64,000 nucleotides of DNA from Anaerolineales bacterium (GCA_015075185.1 JABTUW010000004.1:992001-1056000); one strand, 5' to 3'. Positions 33,634 to 44,984 are shown, numbered from the stretch's first letter. The notes: generated from the sequence alone by a model not told the origin. Program-made: numbers and translations.

Positions 33634-36600
33634 ATGAGCGAACTAACTCAAATCATCACCGCTGCCGACCCAGCCATCCGCAACCGCTCTCTTGACGCCT
33701 TCGCCCGGACAGCCTCGCTGTCCGAACTGCTGGCCGAGTGCGACGCCCTTGACCGGCTCCGGCGTACCAATGACAATCTCTATGAACGGGTCCGCGCTCT
33801 GTTTTTCCTCTATGCCATCCATCGCTTCCACCTGCCGCTGAAACCCGGCATGCAGACCAAGAGCCTGATCCCCTTCGACGGCTACACCAACCTGCTCAAA
33901 CGCCGTTTTGAAGAAGCGATTGAAATTTTTCTGGCGCTGCAAACGGTCCACGGCCCCAACGAGGGCATCTCCAGCGCCCTGGCCTCCGCCTACCACAATC
34001 TCGGTTTCCAAACCCTGGCCGACCAGGTCCGGCGCAGCGTCCGCTCGGTGCGCGGCAACCAGTGGATGTTTCGAATCGGCCACCCCGCCGATCACCCGCT
34101 GCGGGTCCGCCCCGAATTATTCGAGCGCTCCGCGGCCAACCCGCTCTTTCCTATTTTAAAAGAAGCGACGCCGGTGCGGATGGATCTGACCCACAGCGGC
34201 TGGAGCGACATCTTCTTTCTCGGCATGGACTTCCCCGAAGGAGCGCGGGTGCTTAACGTCTCCATTGACCTGGCGGTGCGCGATGGCAGCGCCACTGCTC
34301 CCCAGCCCCCGGTCGAAGCCTATTTCCGGGTGATTGACCGGCCTGTGCTGCGGCTGGTCAGCGTAGACCTGGGCGCCAGTGCCGAAATTACCACCCTGGC
34401 CGAAATTTTTGATTTTGCCCGCGATTACCTGGGACTGCTCAAGGCGGCCATCATCGCCTCCGGCATCATCCCGCCGGGCATGGAGGGCGCCGACCAGCCC
34501 CTGGCCGATCTCCTTGCCCACCTGGTCAAGCCAGGCCACGGCCTGGAAATTGTCAGCCGGGTCAACGGTATCCCCAAAGGCTCGCGCCTGGCTGTCTCCA
34601 CCAACTTACTCGCTTGTCTCATCGCCGTGTGCATGCGGGCCACTGGCCAGACGCGTACCCTCACCGGCCAACTGGCCGAAGACGAACGCCGTCTTGTCGC
34701 GGCCCGGGCTATCCTGGGCGAGTGGTTAGGTGGTTCCGGCGGCGGTTGGCAAGATTCCGGCGGCGTCTGGCCGGGGATGAAGCTTATCCAGGGGGTCAAA
34801 GCAACCGAGGTTGATCCTGAATTTGGCATCAGCCGGGGACGGTTATTACCCAGCCACCAGATTTTTACCCTCGCCGATGTGCCGACAGAAACCCGGCAAA
34901 AGCTGCAAGACAGCCTGGTCTTGGTGCATGGCGGGATGGCCCAGGATGTCGGCCCGATCCTGGAGATGGTTACCGAAAAATATTTACTCCGCTCCGAAGC
35001 CGAGTGGCAGGGCCGCCAGGAAGCCATCCGTATCCTCGACCAGGTAGTAGCCCACTTGCGCCAGGGCGATGTCCAATCTATTGGGGCAGCCACACATCGA
35101 AACTTTTTCGGCCCCATCCAGGCGATTATCCCCTGGGCCAGCAATCTTTACACCGAAACCCTGGCCGAGCGGGCCAGGGCCGAATTTGGACCTGATTTTT
35201 GGGGCTTCTGGATGTTGGGCGGTATGTCCGGCGGCGGCATGGGGTTTATCTTTGACCCGACCAAAAAACCGGCAGCTCAAGACCGCTTGCAGACGATTAT
35301 GAGTGAGACCAAGCGCCGCTTGGAACACGCCGTGCCTTTTGCCATGGAGCCTGTGGTGTACGATTTTGCCATCAACGAACGCGGCACCTGGGCCGACTTG
35401 CTGGCCGGTCCGGCGGCGCTGATGCCGCCCGGCTACTATACGCAAACGGTTCCCGGCCTGCTTCGGCTGGAAGCGCGGCAGTTATCTGCCTCCCGCCGGG
35501 CCGAGTTAGACCGCTTTGGCGAGGCCTGCCGCACCGACCCAACCCTGTCGGGCATGGTCCAGACTCTCTTTGATCGCCTCTTGCCGCGCTCCGACGTAGC
35601 GGAGGCCGGCGGACAGAGTTTGGCGGCCCTGCTCGATGAGTACGGCTTTGACCGGGTTCAGCATGAACAGATCAAGGCCGACCTGCGCAGCGGGCGAGTC
35701 GGCCTGGCTCAAAATCGCCTGCCGGTCAGCAGCAAAATTGAGGATGCCGGGCCGGACGACGTGGGCGATGCCACGCTGGGCTTGCCCAGCCGTTATTATG
35801 ACCTCGGTCTGGAGGCGCTGGCGGCGGGCACAGTGGCGGTCGTTTCGCTGGCCGGGGGCAGCGGCAGCCGCTGGACCAAAGGAGCCGGGGTCGTCAAGGC
35901 GCTCAACCCGTTCTGCAAATTGAGCGGGCGGCCGCGCACCTTTATCGAAGCCCACCTGGCCAAAAGCCGGTGCACCAGCCGCTTGTGCGGCACCCCGCTG
36001 CCCCACCTGATCACCACCAGCTACCTGACCCATACCCCGATTGAAGCCTTTTTACAGGCAGAAGAGCAGTATGGCTACACCGGGCCGCTCTACCTGTCGC
36101 CGGGCCGCAGTGTGGGCCTGCGCCTGGTACCGATGGCCCGCGACCTGCGCTTTGCCTGGGAGGAGATGCCCCAGCAATTGCTGGACGAGCAGGCCCAAAA
36201 AGTGCGTGACAGCTTGCACCACGCCCTGATTGAGTGGGCGCGGCACACCGGCGAGGGCAGCGATTATACGGACAACCTGCCCCTGCAATGCCTCCACCCG
36301 GTTGGCCACTGGTACGAAATCCCCAATTTGTTTCGCAACGGCGTGCTGGCCCGCCTGCTGGCCGAGCGGCCCCAGTTGAAGTACCTCATGCTGCACAACA
36401 TTGACACCCTGGGGGCGGATGTGGACCCGGCTCTGCTCGGCTACCACATGGACCAGGAAGCCGACCTGACCGTCGAGGTCATTACCCGGCGCATTGACGA
36501 TCGCGGGGGCGGCCTGGCCTGTATTGACGGCCACCTGCGGCTGATTGAAGGCTTAGCCCTGCCGCGCGAAGAGGTCGAGTTTGAACTATCCTACTACAAC

Positions 36601-36957
36601 TCCAACACCTTTTGGGTTGACCTGGACCGGCTGCTGGTCACGTTTGGCCTGACCCGCGCCGACCTGGCCGACGAGGAAAGAGTCGCTACGGCGGTTCGCA
36701 CGCTGGCCGCGCGCATGCCGACCTACATTACGCTTAAGGATGTCAAGAAACGCTGGGGCAAAGGCCAGGAAGACATCTTCCCGGTGGCTCAGTTTGAAAA
36801 GCTGTGGGGGGATATGACAGCCCTACCGGAACTGATCTGCCGTTTTGTCGCCGTACCTCGCATGCGCGGCCAGCAGCTCAAGGAGCCGGCCCAACTCGAT
36901 GGCTGGCTGCGTGATGGCTCGGCGGCCTATTTGGAAACGCTGTGCGAGTGGGGCTGA
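33634..36957 (+). CDS. GHMP-kinase-like/UDP-sugar pyrophosphorylase-like fusion protein
   Basis: 1107 residues from MSELTQ. Residues 1-175 are helical and unassigned. From about 176, [20 protein letters not shown] resembles the sugar-binding start of GHMP kinases. [16 protein letters not shown] (about 311), [18 protein letters not shown] (about 367) and [10 protein letters not shown] (about 530) match the ATP and C-terminal motifs of the fucokinase branch. From about 700, [30 protein letters not shown] and [13 protein letters not shown] match UDPGP-family pyrophosphorylases. It could phosphorylate a sugar at C1 and then make the NDP-sugar, as FKP does for fucose with unrelated domains. The 3' end overlaps the convergent UxaE gene by 31 nt. 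Confidence 0.82.
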   Translation: MSELTQIITAADPAIRNRSLDAFARTASLSELLAECDALDRLRRTNDNLYERVRALFFLYAIHRFHLPLKPGMQTKSLIPFDGYTNLLKRRFEEAIEIFLALQTVHGPNEGISSALASAYHNLGFQTLADQVRRSVRSVRGNQWMFRIGHPADHPLRVRPELFERSAANPLFPILKEATPVRMDLTHSGWSDIFFLGMDFPEGARVLNVSIDLAVRDGSATAPQPPVEAYFRVIDRPVLRLVSVDLGASAEITTLAEIFDFARDYLGLLKAAIIASGIIPPGMEGADQPLADLLAHLVKPGHGLEIVSRVNGIPKGSRLAVSTNLLACLIAVCMRATGQTRTLTGQLAEDERRLVAARAILGEWLGGSGGGWQDSGGVWPGMKLIQGVKATEVDPEFGISRGRLLPSHQIFTLADVPTETRQKLQDSLVLVHGGMAQDVGPILEMVTEKYLLRSEAEWQGRQEAIRILDQVVAHLRQGDVQSIGAATHRNFFGPIQAIIPWASNLYTETLAERARAEFGPDFWGFWMLGGMSGGGMGFIFDPTKKPAAQDRLQTIMSETKRRLEHAVPFAMEPVVYDFAINERGTWADLLAGPAALMPPGYYTQTVPGLLRLEARQLSASRRAELDRFGEACRTDPTLSGMVQTLFDRLLPRSDVAEAGGQSLAALLDEYGFDRVQHEQIKADLRSGRVGLAQNRLPVSSKIEDAGPDDVGDATLGLPSRYYDLGLEALAAGTVAVVSLAGGSGSRWTKGAGVVKALNPFCKLSGRPRTFIEAHLAKSRCTSRLCGTPLPHLITTSYLTHTPIEAFLQAEEQYGYTGPLYLSPGRSVGLRLVPMARDLRFAWEEMPQQLLDEQAQKVRDSLHHALIEWARHTGEGSDYTDNLPLQCLHPVGHWYEIPNLFRNGVLARLLAERPQLKYLMLHNIDTLGADVDPALLGYHMDQEADLTVEVITRRIDDRGGGLACIDGHLRLIEGLALPREEVEFELSYYNSNTFWVDLDRLLVTFGLTRADLADEERVATAVRTLAARMPTYITLKDVKKRWGKGQEDIFPVAQFEKLWGDMTALPELICRFVAVPRMRGQQLKEPAQLDGWLRDGSAAYLETLCEWG

Positions 36958-38399
36958 ACAAATGGGGCAAGATGCCGGATGAAATGCACTTCAAGGGCAG
37001 CCTGGTAATCTCTTTCGTGTTGGTTGATGAAATCGTGGAACCCTGGCCCAAATTCATCCAGAATGGAGCCAAATGTAACGTGCAAAACCTGCCGCGCATC
37101 AAACTGTTCCAACAGGTCCGGCAGGGCAGTGTCGGGGAGGGCGCCGTTTTCCGGGACTTTGCCCAACTGGGCGTCCAGGGAGTGGGTCTTACTTTCTTTT
37201 TCAAAGCGGGCACGGGCGAGGTCTAACATGCGCCGAAAGAGGGGTGGGTTTTGAGCGGCGACGCGCACGGCTTCCAGGTAGCTTGTACCGGCAGTTTTGA
37301 CGTGAACCAGCCCTTGCGCATGCCGGGCGATGACAGGGTAGAGGCTGAACTTGTCGGAGCCGGTGTGGAGGCTGAGCTTGTAGCTGCCAAAATGGCGCAT
37401 GATGGCCGTGTGCCGCACAAGGTTGCGCTCAAATTCGTCGAGGTCGCCGATGTAGTCCACTCCCTTCTGGAACTTGCCCACAAACCGGGGCGCGATGCTG
37501 ACAATGGGGACGCGGCAGCGGGTTAACTCGTTGACGATGAAAAAATGTTCGTGGGCGGAGGTGGGCGTATCGGTTTCGTCCAGGGACACCTCTAAATCGT
37601 AGGATTTGCCATTCAGCCGGGTGCTGAGTTCGTGAGCAAGGGTGATGGTCTGGGCCAGGGCGCAACCATATTTGGCCAGCGCCCGCCGCAAAATTACCTC
37701 GTCAAAGACCAGGGTCAAGCTATCCAGCCCAAATGGCTTCCGGCAGTAGCGGTTGTAGAGGTCATTATAACTGCTTTGCAGGGTGTCCCAGGGCAAAACG
37801 GCTGTTTTCATGCGCAGTCTGTCTAGCGAGTCGGTTCGGGCGGCGTTGTCCAGGTGGCTACAGGGGTCAATGGTGAAGAAGGTATACCCGGCGGCGACAA
37901 AAGCGTCGAAGTCAGCCAGCTCCTGCCCGTGGTCGGCGTCGGCCCCCCAGGGCGCACGCCAGCCTTCCCGGAAGATGCCCCAGACGGCGTCATCCAGCAC
38001 CTGCTGTGGAGTCCGGCCGGTGCGCGTGTTTTCCCGCACCGATTGCTGGGCGAAGATGGGGGAGATTTTGCCGTCCGGATCGGCGGTACGCAGTGCCTGA
38101 ATGTGTCCCGGCGTAGCCAAGCCCAGCCGGTCGCCAAAGCCGAAGGAGGTTTTTCGTCCCAGGGGAACCGGGTTAAGCCAGGGCAGGTGTGTCCGCAGGG
38201 CAGCAGCATTGTGCAGCGTAAGCGGGCAGAGGGCAATGTTATCAGCAACAACGATTTCCGAAAAATCGGCCGCGTCCCCAACGATACCTAATCGCCGTTC
38301 ACCGTTCTCATGCAAGCGAGCCAGAAAATAGGTCGTTCCCTCCTGGGTGACAACAGAGTGGGGATAGATGGCTCCCGCAGAGAAATTGAGGGTGTTCAT
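36927..38399 (-). CDS. Tagaturonate epimerase family protein (UxaE-like)
   Basis: 490 residues matching the tagaturonate 3-epimerase family of Thermotoga-type hexuronate pathways. Segments include [71 protein letters not shown] and [17 protein letters not shown]. Acidic and His residues there could bind the metal. The enzyme interconverts tagaturonate and fructuronate, joining galacturonate and glucuronate catabolism. It is the last gene of the minus-strand pectin locus, 15 nt after the oxidoreductase. Confidence 0.85.
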   Translation of the reverse strand: MNTLNFSAGAIYPHSVVTQEGTTYFLARLHENGERRLGIVGDAADFSEIVVADNIALCPLTLHNAAALRTHLPWLNPVPLGRKTSFGFGDRLGLATPGHIQALRTADPDGKISPIFAQQSVRENTRTGRTPQQVLDDAVWGIFREGWRAPWGADADHGQELADFDAFVAAGYTFFTIDPCSHLDNAARTDSLDRLRMKTAVLPWDTLQSSYNDLYNRYCRKPFGLDSLTLVFDEVILRRALAKYGCALAQTITLAHELSTRLNGKSYDLEVSLDETDTPTSAHEHFFIVNELTRCRVPIVSIAPRFVGKFQKGVDYIGDLDEFERNLVRHTAIMRHFGSYKLSLHTGSDKFSLYPVIARHAQGLVHVKTAGTSYLEAVRVAAQNPPLFRRMLDLARARFEKESKTHSLDAQLGKVPENGALPDTALPDLLEQFDARQVLHVTFGSILDEFGPGFHDFINQHERDYQAALEVHFIRHLAPFVQPHSHSVSK

Positions 38400-38414
38400 G
38401 GGATAAAAAACCGG

Positions 38415-39731
38415 TCACTTCTTCATCATGGACGACAACGGGAACAGATCGTCAATGAAAACCATCTGGCCGGTACGCATGGACTGGTTAGCGGCAATCC
38501 CCACCAACACCGAGGCCGCACCGTTTATATGCGAAGCAGCACGGTGATAAGGATCGGGCGGCGGCGTGGGTGAGAAAATCTGCTCCAGCATGACCGGGTC
38601 TGCGCCGCCGTGCCCCCCCTCACCTATCGGCACATTCACTTCGTACTCTTGCCCAAACATGGGAAAAACTCGCATGCGCGCCCGCTTAAACGGTCCCTTG
38701 CTGGCCGACACCTGCCCATCTCCCAGCAGATGGGTAATGCTTTCTTCTATGTCCATTTCGATACGCCCTTTGGTGCCGGTAACAGCCACCCGCAACCCTT
38801 CCCAGGGAGAGTAAGCCACCAGCGAGTACGAGAGCAGCACCCCGTTGCTGTAACGGGCCACAACCGCCAGGGTATCTTCAATGGTGATAGGTTCACCAAA
38901 GACATTGCGGTCGCGGATGTAACCTGTTTCAGCTTCGGCCTCCAGGTACAAGCCGCGCAGCGCCTCTTTAGAGGTCAGAAAGAGGGCGAAGGAATCGTTT
39001 TTTGCTTCGGGAACGCCGGTATAACGGGAATAGGGGTAATGTTCGCCGCGGGCTGCGGCGTTTTCACGGCCATAAAAGCTCAAGGCCCCCATGGCGAACA
39101 CACTGATCGGGTAGGCATCCACCCACCAGTTCACCAGATCGAAGTGGTGGGTGGCTTTGTGGACCAGCAGGCCGCCGCTGTTCTGTTTTTCCCGGTGCCA
39201 GCGGCGGAAGTAGTCCGCTCCGTGGCTGGTGTTCAGAATCCAGGAGAAGTCTATCGCTAAGGGCTGTCCTACCGCCCCATCCATGAGCAGTTGGCGAAAC
39301 TGGGTATAGGCCGGAGCATAACGGTAGTTAAACGTCACCCGCAGCGTGCGCCCGGTTTGTTCGATGGCCGCAAAAATTGCCTGTAATTTAGGCAGGTCGG
39401 TGGTCATCGGCTTTTCGGTGATCACATCGCAGCCCAGGGCCATCGCCCGGATGATATAGATATGGTGAGTGCTATCTATCGTGGTGACGATGACCGTGTC
39501 CGGCTTTACCTCGGCGATCATCTGGTCAAACTGTTCGGCAAAGTAGGTGGGACGAGGGCCTAGCCCGTTAGTTTTCACTAACTGCTGGTTATACCAATTC
39601 ATCCGGACCTGGCTGTGGTCGCAAAAGGCGACCAGTTCGGCCACGTCGGCATAGGTCGTGGTTATGGCGTTGACAAACATGCCGGCGCGGCTCCCTGTAC
39701 CGACAATGGCATATCGTTTTCGGTGACTCAT
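38415..39731 (-). CDS. Gfo/Idh/MocA family oxidoreductase
   Basis: About 438 residues from [19 protein letters not shown], an N-terminal NAD(P)-binding Rossmann fold. [19 protein letters not shown] and the catalytic-type Lys in [17 protein letters not shown] follow. The C-terminal part is the beta-sheet substrate domain. Family members oxidise or reduce sugars and uronic acids. The exact substrate is unknown, but the setting between a GH105 hydrolase and an epimerase points to an oligouronide or rhamnose-linked product. The frame extends to 39869, inside the upstream gene, without sense. Confidence 0.87.
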   Translation of the reverse strand: MSHRKRYAIVGTGSRAGMFVNAITTTYADVAELVAFCDHSQVRMNWYNQQLVKTNGLGPRPTYFAEQFDQMIAEVKPDTVIVTTIDSTHHIYIIRAMALGCDVITEKPMTTDLPKLQAIFAAIEQTGRTLRVTFNYRYAPAYTQFRQLLMDGAVGQPLAIDFSWILNTSHGADYFRRWHREKQNSGGLLVHKATHHFDLVNWWVDAYPISVFAMGALSFYGRENAAARGEHYPYSRYTGVPEAKNDSFALFLTSKEALRGLYLEAEAETGYIRDRNVFGEPITIEDTLAVVARYSNGVLLSYSLVAYSPWEGLRVAVTGTKGRIEMDIEESITHLLGDGQVSASKGPFKRARMRVFPMFGQEYEVNVPIGEGGHGGADPVMLEQIFSPTPPPDPYHRAASHINGAASVLVGIAANQSMRTGQMVFIDDLFPLSSMMKK

Positions 39732-39741
39732 AGCTGGTTTT

Positions 39742-40875
39742 TCACACCCCCGGAACGCTTTCCAATTCGACAGCGGCAAGGATGAACGGCCCGACCCCAT
39801 GCAGATCGTTGGTGATGATTGGCTCGCTGACGTAATATTCAAAGGAGCCGTCGCGGTACGGATCGCCACCCAATCCGGCGGTAGAGCAGATGCTATGCAG
39901 ATTGACCAGGCCCTCGCTATCTACCGTTACCAGGTGCTTGAGCAGCCCGGCGAAGCCCCTGGCGGCGATGGGCAGCCAGCTTTTGTCAAGATACCCGTTG
40001 CGAACGCCTTTGGCGATAGCGTACACAACCATGCCCGTGCCGGACGCCTCCAGATAATTCCCAGGACGGCTGCCCTGGTCAAGGACCTGCCACCACAGGC
40101 CCGTAGCCTCGTCCTGAACGCGGGCAACGGCTGAGAGGGTGCGCTCGAAAATAGCCAGAAACTCCTGGCGGGCGGCATGTTCTTGCGGAAAATGATCCAA
40201 CACATCCACCAAGGCCATCAGGTACCAGCCTATGGCCCGACTCCAGAAATGGGCCGAGCAGCCGCTGACAGGGTCGGCCCAGCGCTGCTGGCGGCTTTCA
40301 TCCCAGGCATGGTAGAGCAGGCCGGTGCGGGGGTCGCGGGTATGTTTTTCAATAGCAATGATCTGGAAGGCGATGTCGTCAAAGGCGGCTGGCTCAGCAA
40401 AGGTGGCGGCAAATTCGGCATAAAAAGGGGAGGCCATGTAGATTCCGTCGAGCCACATCTGAAACGGATAAATTTGCTTGTGCCAGAAACCACCTTCACG
40501 CGTGCGGGGCTGTCCACGCAGTTGTTCGCGGAGCAGCCAGATTGCCCGGCGATAACGCTCCTGGCCTGTGGCCCGATAGAGGGGAAAGAGCAGCTTGCCC
40601 GGGTTGATCTGGTCAATATTGTACTCCTCCAGCGAATAGGTAGCGATCGCGCCGGAGGCATCCACATAACGATCCACATAGGCGGCCAGACTCTGCCAAT
40701 AGCGGCTGTCTCCCGTTTGCGGCCAAAGGTGGTAAATACTCTTGAACAGAAGCCCATCTTTGTAATGCCAGCGGCCTTCAGACAAGAAGTAGCGGTTCAG
40801 GGCAGAGGCGGCCATCCGCAGCGACCAAGGGGTAGGGGCAGCGTCGGCCGGCTGGCTCAAGGCGCGGTATTGCAT
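39742..40875 (-). CDS. Glycoside hydrolase family 105 (unsaturated rhamnogalacturonyl hydrolase)
   Basis: 377 residues, the YteR/YesR-type (alpha/alpha)6 barrel. It has [35 protein letters not shown] containing the catalytic-type Asp, [20 protein letters not shown], and [20 protein letters not shown]. It removes the unsaturated uronic acid from products of pectate or rhamnogalacturonan lyases. No signal peptide is seen, so it acts in the cytoplasm on imported oligomers. I chose the ATG at 40875, preceded by AAGGA; the longer frame to 41022 reads through a palindrome-rich spacer. Confidence 0.9.
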   Translation of the reverse strand: MQYRALSQPADAAPTPWSLRMAASALNRYFLSEGRWHYKDGLLFKSIYHLWPQTGDSRYWQSLAAYVDRYVDASGAIATYSLEEYNIDQINPGKLLFPLYRATGQERYRRAIWLLREQLRGQPRTREGGFWHKQIYPFQMWLDGIYMASPFYAEFAATFAEPAAFDDIAFQIIAIEKHTRDPRTGLLYHAWDESRQQRWADPVSGCSAHFWSRAIGWYLMALVDVLDHFPQEHAARQEFLAIFERTLSAVARVQDEATGLWWQVLDQGSRPGNYLEASGTGMVVYAIAKGVRNGYLDKSWLPIAARGFAGLLKHLVTVDSEGLVNLHSICSTAGLGGDPYRDGSFEYYVSEPIITNDLHGVGPFILAAVELESVPGV

Positions 40876-41179
40876 GGAATATCGTTCCTTACCTGCAGGA
40901 CTTACGCAGTTCGCATCCTGAGTAGCCCCACGACTGAAGGGAGTCGGCGTATCGAAGGGTGCGAACTGCTCAAAACGCCGCTTCGACACTTGCGCCTGCA
41001 CGCAAGTGCAGGTGTACGGCATTCGCTGCGCTCAGCCTACTCAGCATGCGTTTTGAGCATTCAACTACGTAAGTACTTGTTACTTAAGACATCAGTAGTT
41101 GAGGTTGGAAGGGGCCATTTTAACCGGTCAGCGCCAGGCAAAGTAACTCCTGGCACTGACCTAAAACGGCGGCAAAAAG
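40876..41179. repeat. Spacer with nested palindromes between transporter and GH105 genes
   Basis: Several perfect inverted pairs are nested here: GCAGTTCGCA (40906-40915) with TGCGAACTGC (40960-40969), CTGAGTAG (40918-40925) with CTACTCAG (41037-41044), and TGCTCAAAACGC (40967-40978) with GCGTTTTGAGCA (41048-41059). Local hairpins are CGACT/AGTCG (40931-40946) and CACTTGCG/CGCAAGTG (40987-41008). The pairs conflict with one another, so two alternative folds are possible. No gene is evident. Confidence 0.7.
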
Positions 41180-43045
41180 TTACTCCAGCAGTCCTGCTTC
41201 CTCCAGACTCTGTTTGGCAGAGGCTTCGTATTCCTTAGCGCCCAGGCTGTCCAAGCCAGCCAGATACTCGGCCCAGGTCTCTTCGTTCAGTTCCTTCTGC
41301 CCCAGGACAAACTGGAGCTGGCCCTCGCTGTAGAAGCGGTCGAAGTCGGCGGCATTGGTCGGTGGCAGGATAACCTGAATGCCGCGGCCATCCACCCAGG
41401 GCTGTTCCTGGAAGTAGCTAAGGAATTTCATCGGCTCCATGGTCCGGCCGTTGATCGTTTCGTAGGAGGGATAGCGGGCATTGATCTCCATCTCGGTATT
41501 GTAGTAGATCAACTGATTGCGCATCTGGGTGAACGGCTGGCGCTCGGGCGAATTCCAGGCCAATGCCTCGTCAATCCCCTCGGTTGACACGTTGCCATCC
41601 TCGTCCAGGACGAAGTTGACCCCTTCCTCGCCAAAACCGAGCAAGTAATAGCCATCTGTGGCCATCCATTCCAGCAGCCGGGCGACCGCCTCGCCCTTGC
41701 CCTCGTCAGCCGCTTGCTGCGACAGGGCAAAGATATTACCACGACCGGTATAAACGCCGTAGAAGGCCTCACCATCTGGACCTTTCGGTGCAGGCAAGGG
41801 GATCCATTCGGCCTCAGGGAAGTTCTCATCAAACGGGGTGTAGTTGGACTGGTTGGTGAGAGCCGCAAAGTCCTCCCACATGATGCCGAACTGGCCCTGC
41901 TTCCAGCGAGCGCGGAACTCGTCACGGCTGAGGGTAGGCCAGTCGGGATCAATGACCTTGGCGTCAACCAGCTTCTTCATGAACGCCAGCGCCTCCGGGT
42001 ACTGGGAATCGCGCACGGTCAGCCCAAAGTTAGCCGGATCAGCGAAGTTCCAGATGCCCGGTACGCCATAGGCGCCAAGAATGAAGTCAAATCGGTTGCC
42101 GACGCCCTGGCCATTGATGAAACCGCCGACACCGTAGGTATCGTCCTGGCCATTGCCATCGGGGTCTTGCTCAGTAAAGGCCTGGGCGACTTCAAACAGT
42201 TCATCGAGCGTCGCTGGCGGCTCGAGGCCGAGCTTGTCCAGCCAATCTTTGCGAATGACCAGGCCCTCGCGTTTAGGGAGCGGAGGTGGTTCTGGAAAAC
42301 CATACTGGTGACCGTTAAACGTGACCAGGTCAAGCAGGAGCTGATCAGGATAGTGGGTTTTGACCCGCTCCGGCATCAGGGGCATTAGATCCTCAACCGG
42401 CGCCACCAGACCCAGATCCACAAACCTGAACAATTGGCCGCGCTGGTCGTTGCTGGCGACCACCATCTGAAAGAAGTCGGGCAGCGCATTGGCCGCGGCT
42501 GCGGCATTCAATTTGGCTTCCCCGTCTTCGCCGGTCGGGACGATGACGTAGGTGAGATTGATCCCCAGTTCCTCACGAATGATGTCATAGGCAATCCAGT
42601 CGTCAGGGGGTGGGCCGGCCTCGGTCACTGTGGCCTGCGCCCATAACTCAATATCCACCGGTTCAGCCGGCGCTACTGGCTCTTCTACTTTGCCTGCTTC
42701 AATTTCGGCTTTAGCGGCTTCGGCTTCGGCTTTAGCCGCTTGAGCGGCGGTTTCAGCTTCCGCCGCCGCCTTCTCGGCAGCCTCTAAAGCTGTTTGTGCT
42801 TCTGCCAGTTTTGCCTCTAACTCAGCCCGGGCGGCCTGGTCTCCCTCGGTCGCTGCCTCAAGAGCAGCCTGGGCAGCGGCGGCGGTTGCCTGGGCATCTG
42901 CCGCAGCCTCTTTAGCGGCGTCCATCTCCGCTGTATCTACCTGTGGCACGCCTGATGAACAGGCAGCGAACAACAAGGCAGACAGAATCAGCATGAGTGC
43001 GACAAACCGGGCTGTCTTCCAATTGTTCATTTTCTTACTTTTCAT
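41180..43045 (-). CDS. Extracellular sugar-binding lipoprotein of an ABC importer
   Basis: 621 residues. A signal peptide ends in the lipobox LFAAC with Cys29. Residues about 35-115 are an Ala/Glu-rich heptad-like segment with repeats such as AEAQTALEAAEKAAAEAETA, predicted to form a long coiled coil. The rest is a family 1 binding protein of the LplA type (VTEAGPPPDDWIAYDIIREE, TFNGHQYGFPEPPPLPKREG, EPMKFLSYFQEQPWVDG). It should capture oligosaccharides and deliver them to the two permeases encoded upstream. The coiled coil between anchor and binding domain is unusual. AAAGGAG precedes the ATG. Confidence 0.92.
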   Translation of the reverse strand: MKSKKMNNWKTARFVALMLILSALLFAACSSGVPQVDTAEMDAAKEAAADAQATAAAAQAALEAATEGDQAARAELEAKLAEAQTALEAAEKAAAEAETAAQAAKAEAEAAKAEIEAGKVEEPVAPAEPVDIELWAQATVTEAGPPPDDWIAYDIIREELGINLTYVIVPTGEDGEAKLNAAAAANALPDFFQMVVASNDQRGQLFRFVDLGLVAPVEDLMPLMPERVKTHYPDQLLLDLVTFNGHQYGFPEPPPLPKREGLVIRKDWLDKLGLEPPATLDELFEVAQAFTEQDPDGNGQDDTYGVGGFINGQGVGNRFDFILGAYGVPGIWNFADPANFGLTVRDSQYPEALAFMKKLVDAKVIDPDWPTLSRDEFRARWKQGQFGIMWEDFAALTNQSNYTPFDENFPEAEWIPLPAPKGPDGEAFYGVYTGRGNIFALSQQAADEGKGEAVARLLEWMATDGYYLLGFGEEGVNFVLDEDGNVSTEGIDEALAWNSPERQPFTQMRNQLIYYNTEMEINARYPSYETINGRTMEPMKFLSYFQEQPWVDGRGIQVILPPTNAADFDRFYSEGQLQFVLGQKELNEETWAEYLAGLDSLGAKEYEASAKQSLEEAGLLE

Positions 43046-43102
43046 CTTACCTTTCTCCTTTGAATGAATTTAGAGCAAACAGGATTTATACAAAGCCCAA
43101 CG

Positions 43103-43981
43103 TTACTCTTTGACACCGCCGACCAAGGTGCCTTTGGTGAAGTAGCGTTGGATCCAGGGATATACCATGAGCATGGGCAGCATCGTCAGCAGCACGCCGG
43201 CTGATTTCAGCGATTCGACGGAGGTGGAACTAAAGGCATTGAACTCGACATATTCGTTGAAGCTGGCCGAGATGAGAATGTTACGGAGCAGCACCGGCAG
43301 GGGCATCAGGTCCTTGTCGTTTAAGTAAAGGATAGGGGTGAAGAACTCATTCCAGAAGTGGACGGCATAAAAAAGGCCAATCGTGAGCAAAATCGGTCTG
43401 GAAAGCGGCAGGATAACGTACCACAACACCTGCAGCTCATTGGCCCCATCAAGGCGCGCCGCTTCTTTAAGCTCGTCGGGCAGGCTCTCAAAGAAACTCA
43501 TCATGACCAGCGTGTTATACACGCTGACCGCTGGCGGCAGAATGATGGCGAGAAAGTTGTCTGACAGCTTCAAATTTGTGACCAGCAGATAGACGGGCAC
43601 CAGGCCCGGATTAAACAGAAAGGTGAACAGAATCAAAAATAAGATGATTCTGCGCCCTGGCAGGGTACGCGTCGAGAGGCCATACGCCAGGGGCACCGTC
43701 AGGATGAGGCTGAGCGCAGTGCCGGACAGGGTGATGATAATGCTGTTGAGCATCGCCCGTGGGAAAAGGGGGTGTCCCAGGAGTTGCTTAAAGGCTGTCG
43801 GCGTCCAATCTAACGGCGACAGGAAGAAGGGCACCCCATGTCTGGTGTAAATGTCCAACGGGGTGAAAGCGGTAACCACTACTCGCCAGAATGGGATAAC
43901 GATAGCGATTAATACAAAAAACAGAAAGATGGCGACAAGGAGCTGATAGATAACCGCATCACGTGTTTTGACCTGCACCAT
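43103..43981 (-). CDS. Carbohydrate ABC transporter permease (MalG/LplC type)
   Basis: 292 residues with six membrane spans. The ATPase-docking EAA loop is EAARLDGANELQVLWYVILP. It matches the second permease of CUT1 importers. The ATG at 43981 has AGGAG upstream; the longer frame overlaps the preceding gene. The C-terminal QRYFTKGTLVGGVKE is typical of the LplC/YtcP group. No ATPase gene is in the locus, so a shared MsmK-type ATPase encoded elsewhere is likely. Confidence 0.92.
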   Translation of the reverse strand: MVQVKTRDAVIYQLLVAIFLFFVLIAIVIPFWRVVVTAFTPLDIYTRHGVPFFLSPLDWTPTAFKQLLGHPLFPRAMLNSIIITLSGTALSLILTVPLAYGLSTRTLPGRRIILFLILFTFLFNPGLVPVYLLVTNLKLSDNFLAIILPPAVSVYNTLVMMSFFESLPDELKEAARLDGANELQVLWYVILPLSRPILLTIGLFYAVHFWNEFFTPILYLNDKDLMPLPVLLRNILISASFNEYVEFNAFSSTSVESLKSAGVLLTMLPMLMVYPWIQRYFTKGTLVGGVKE

Positions 43982-43991
43982 GAGATAACTC

Positions 43992-44984
43992 CTAGAAGAG
44001 ACTCTGTTGAGCGACCCGCTTGGCAATTTGATTGGCAAAGAGGATCATGATCAGGCCAATCACACCTTTGAACAGGCCGACCGCAGTGGCCAGACCGAAT
44101 TGAAATTGCAGAATACCCTGACGATAGACCCAGGTGTCAATAATGTCCCCCACGCTGTAAACCGGCACCGAATATAAAACGAATATCTGGTTGAAGCCCG
44201 CATCAAGGATGTTGCCCAGGCGCAGGAGGGTCACCAGCACGATGACCGGCATGATACCCGGTAATGAGATATGCCAAATGCGCTGCAAGTGCGAGGCGCC
44301 ATCCACCGTAGCGGCCTCATAAAGGTGGGGACTGATAGACAGCAGTGCCGCCAGGTAGATAATGGTGCTCCAGCCGGTTTCCTTCCAGATATCGGAGAGG
44401 ATGACGACCCAGCGGAACCATTGGGGCGATGTCAGAAAAGAGATGGGGTCACCCCCGAACTGCTCGATAATCGTGTTGATCAGGCCGTTGCCCGGCGAAA
44501 GCATCATCAACAGGATGCCGAACATGATCACCCACGAAAGAAAGTGGGGCAGGTAGACCACCGTCTGCACCAGAGTGCGATAACGCACGAACCATGTCTC
44601 GTGCAGGGCGATGGCGAGGATCACCGCCAGCGGCAGTCCCAGCACGAGTTTGGCCGTACTGAAGATGACCGTATTGATGATAAGTTCGTTGAAATAAAAT
44701 GAATTGACGAAGGTCTCGAAATGCTGGAAGCCCACCCAGGGGCTTCCCATTACCCCAAGCAGCGGCTTGAAGTCCTTAAAAGCAATCTGAGCGTTCCAGA
44801 TAGGGGCATATCTGAAGATTAAGAAGTACAGCAGCGAAGGCAACATCAGCAGGTAGAAGCGGCGGTTTCGCCACAGCGGGCGAACCCAGCCCCTGAGCCG
44901 TGCTGACCACGATGTGCTGTTCAAGCCAGCGACCTTGGTAAGTGCTAGAGAGGAAAAATGCGAGGGGACTTCCTCATGCTTCAT
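43992..44984 (-). CDS. Carbohydrate ABC transporter permease (MalF/LplB type)
   Basis: 330 residues with six membrane spans. The EAA loop is EAATVDGASHLQRIWHISLP, and RFYLLMLPSLLYFLIFRYAP and the C-terminal QFGLATAVGLFKGVIGLIMI fit the LplB/YteP group. It forms the channel with the next gene product, 10 nt downstream. GGAGG lies 7 nt before the ATG at 44984. The first 40 residues form a cytoplasmic extension. Confidence 0.92.
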   Translation of the reverse strand: MKHEEVPSHFSSLALTKVAGLNSTSWSARLRGWVRPLWRNRRFYLLMLPSLLYFLIFRYAPIWNAQIAFKDFKPLLGVMGSPWVGFQHFETFVNSFYFNELIINTVIFSTAKLVLGLPLAVILAIALHETWFVRYRTLVQTVVYLPHFLSWVIMFGILLMMLSPGNGLINTIIEQFGGDPISFLTSPQWFRWVVILSDIWKETGWSTIIYLAALLSISPHLYEAATVDGASHLQRIWHISLPGIMPVIVLVTLLRLGNILDAGFNQIFVLYSVPVYSVGDIIDTWVYRQGILQFQFGLATAVGLFKGVIGLIMILFANQIAKRVAQQSLF

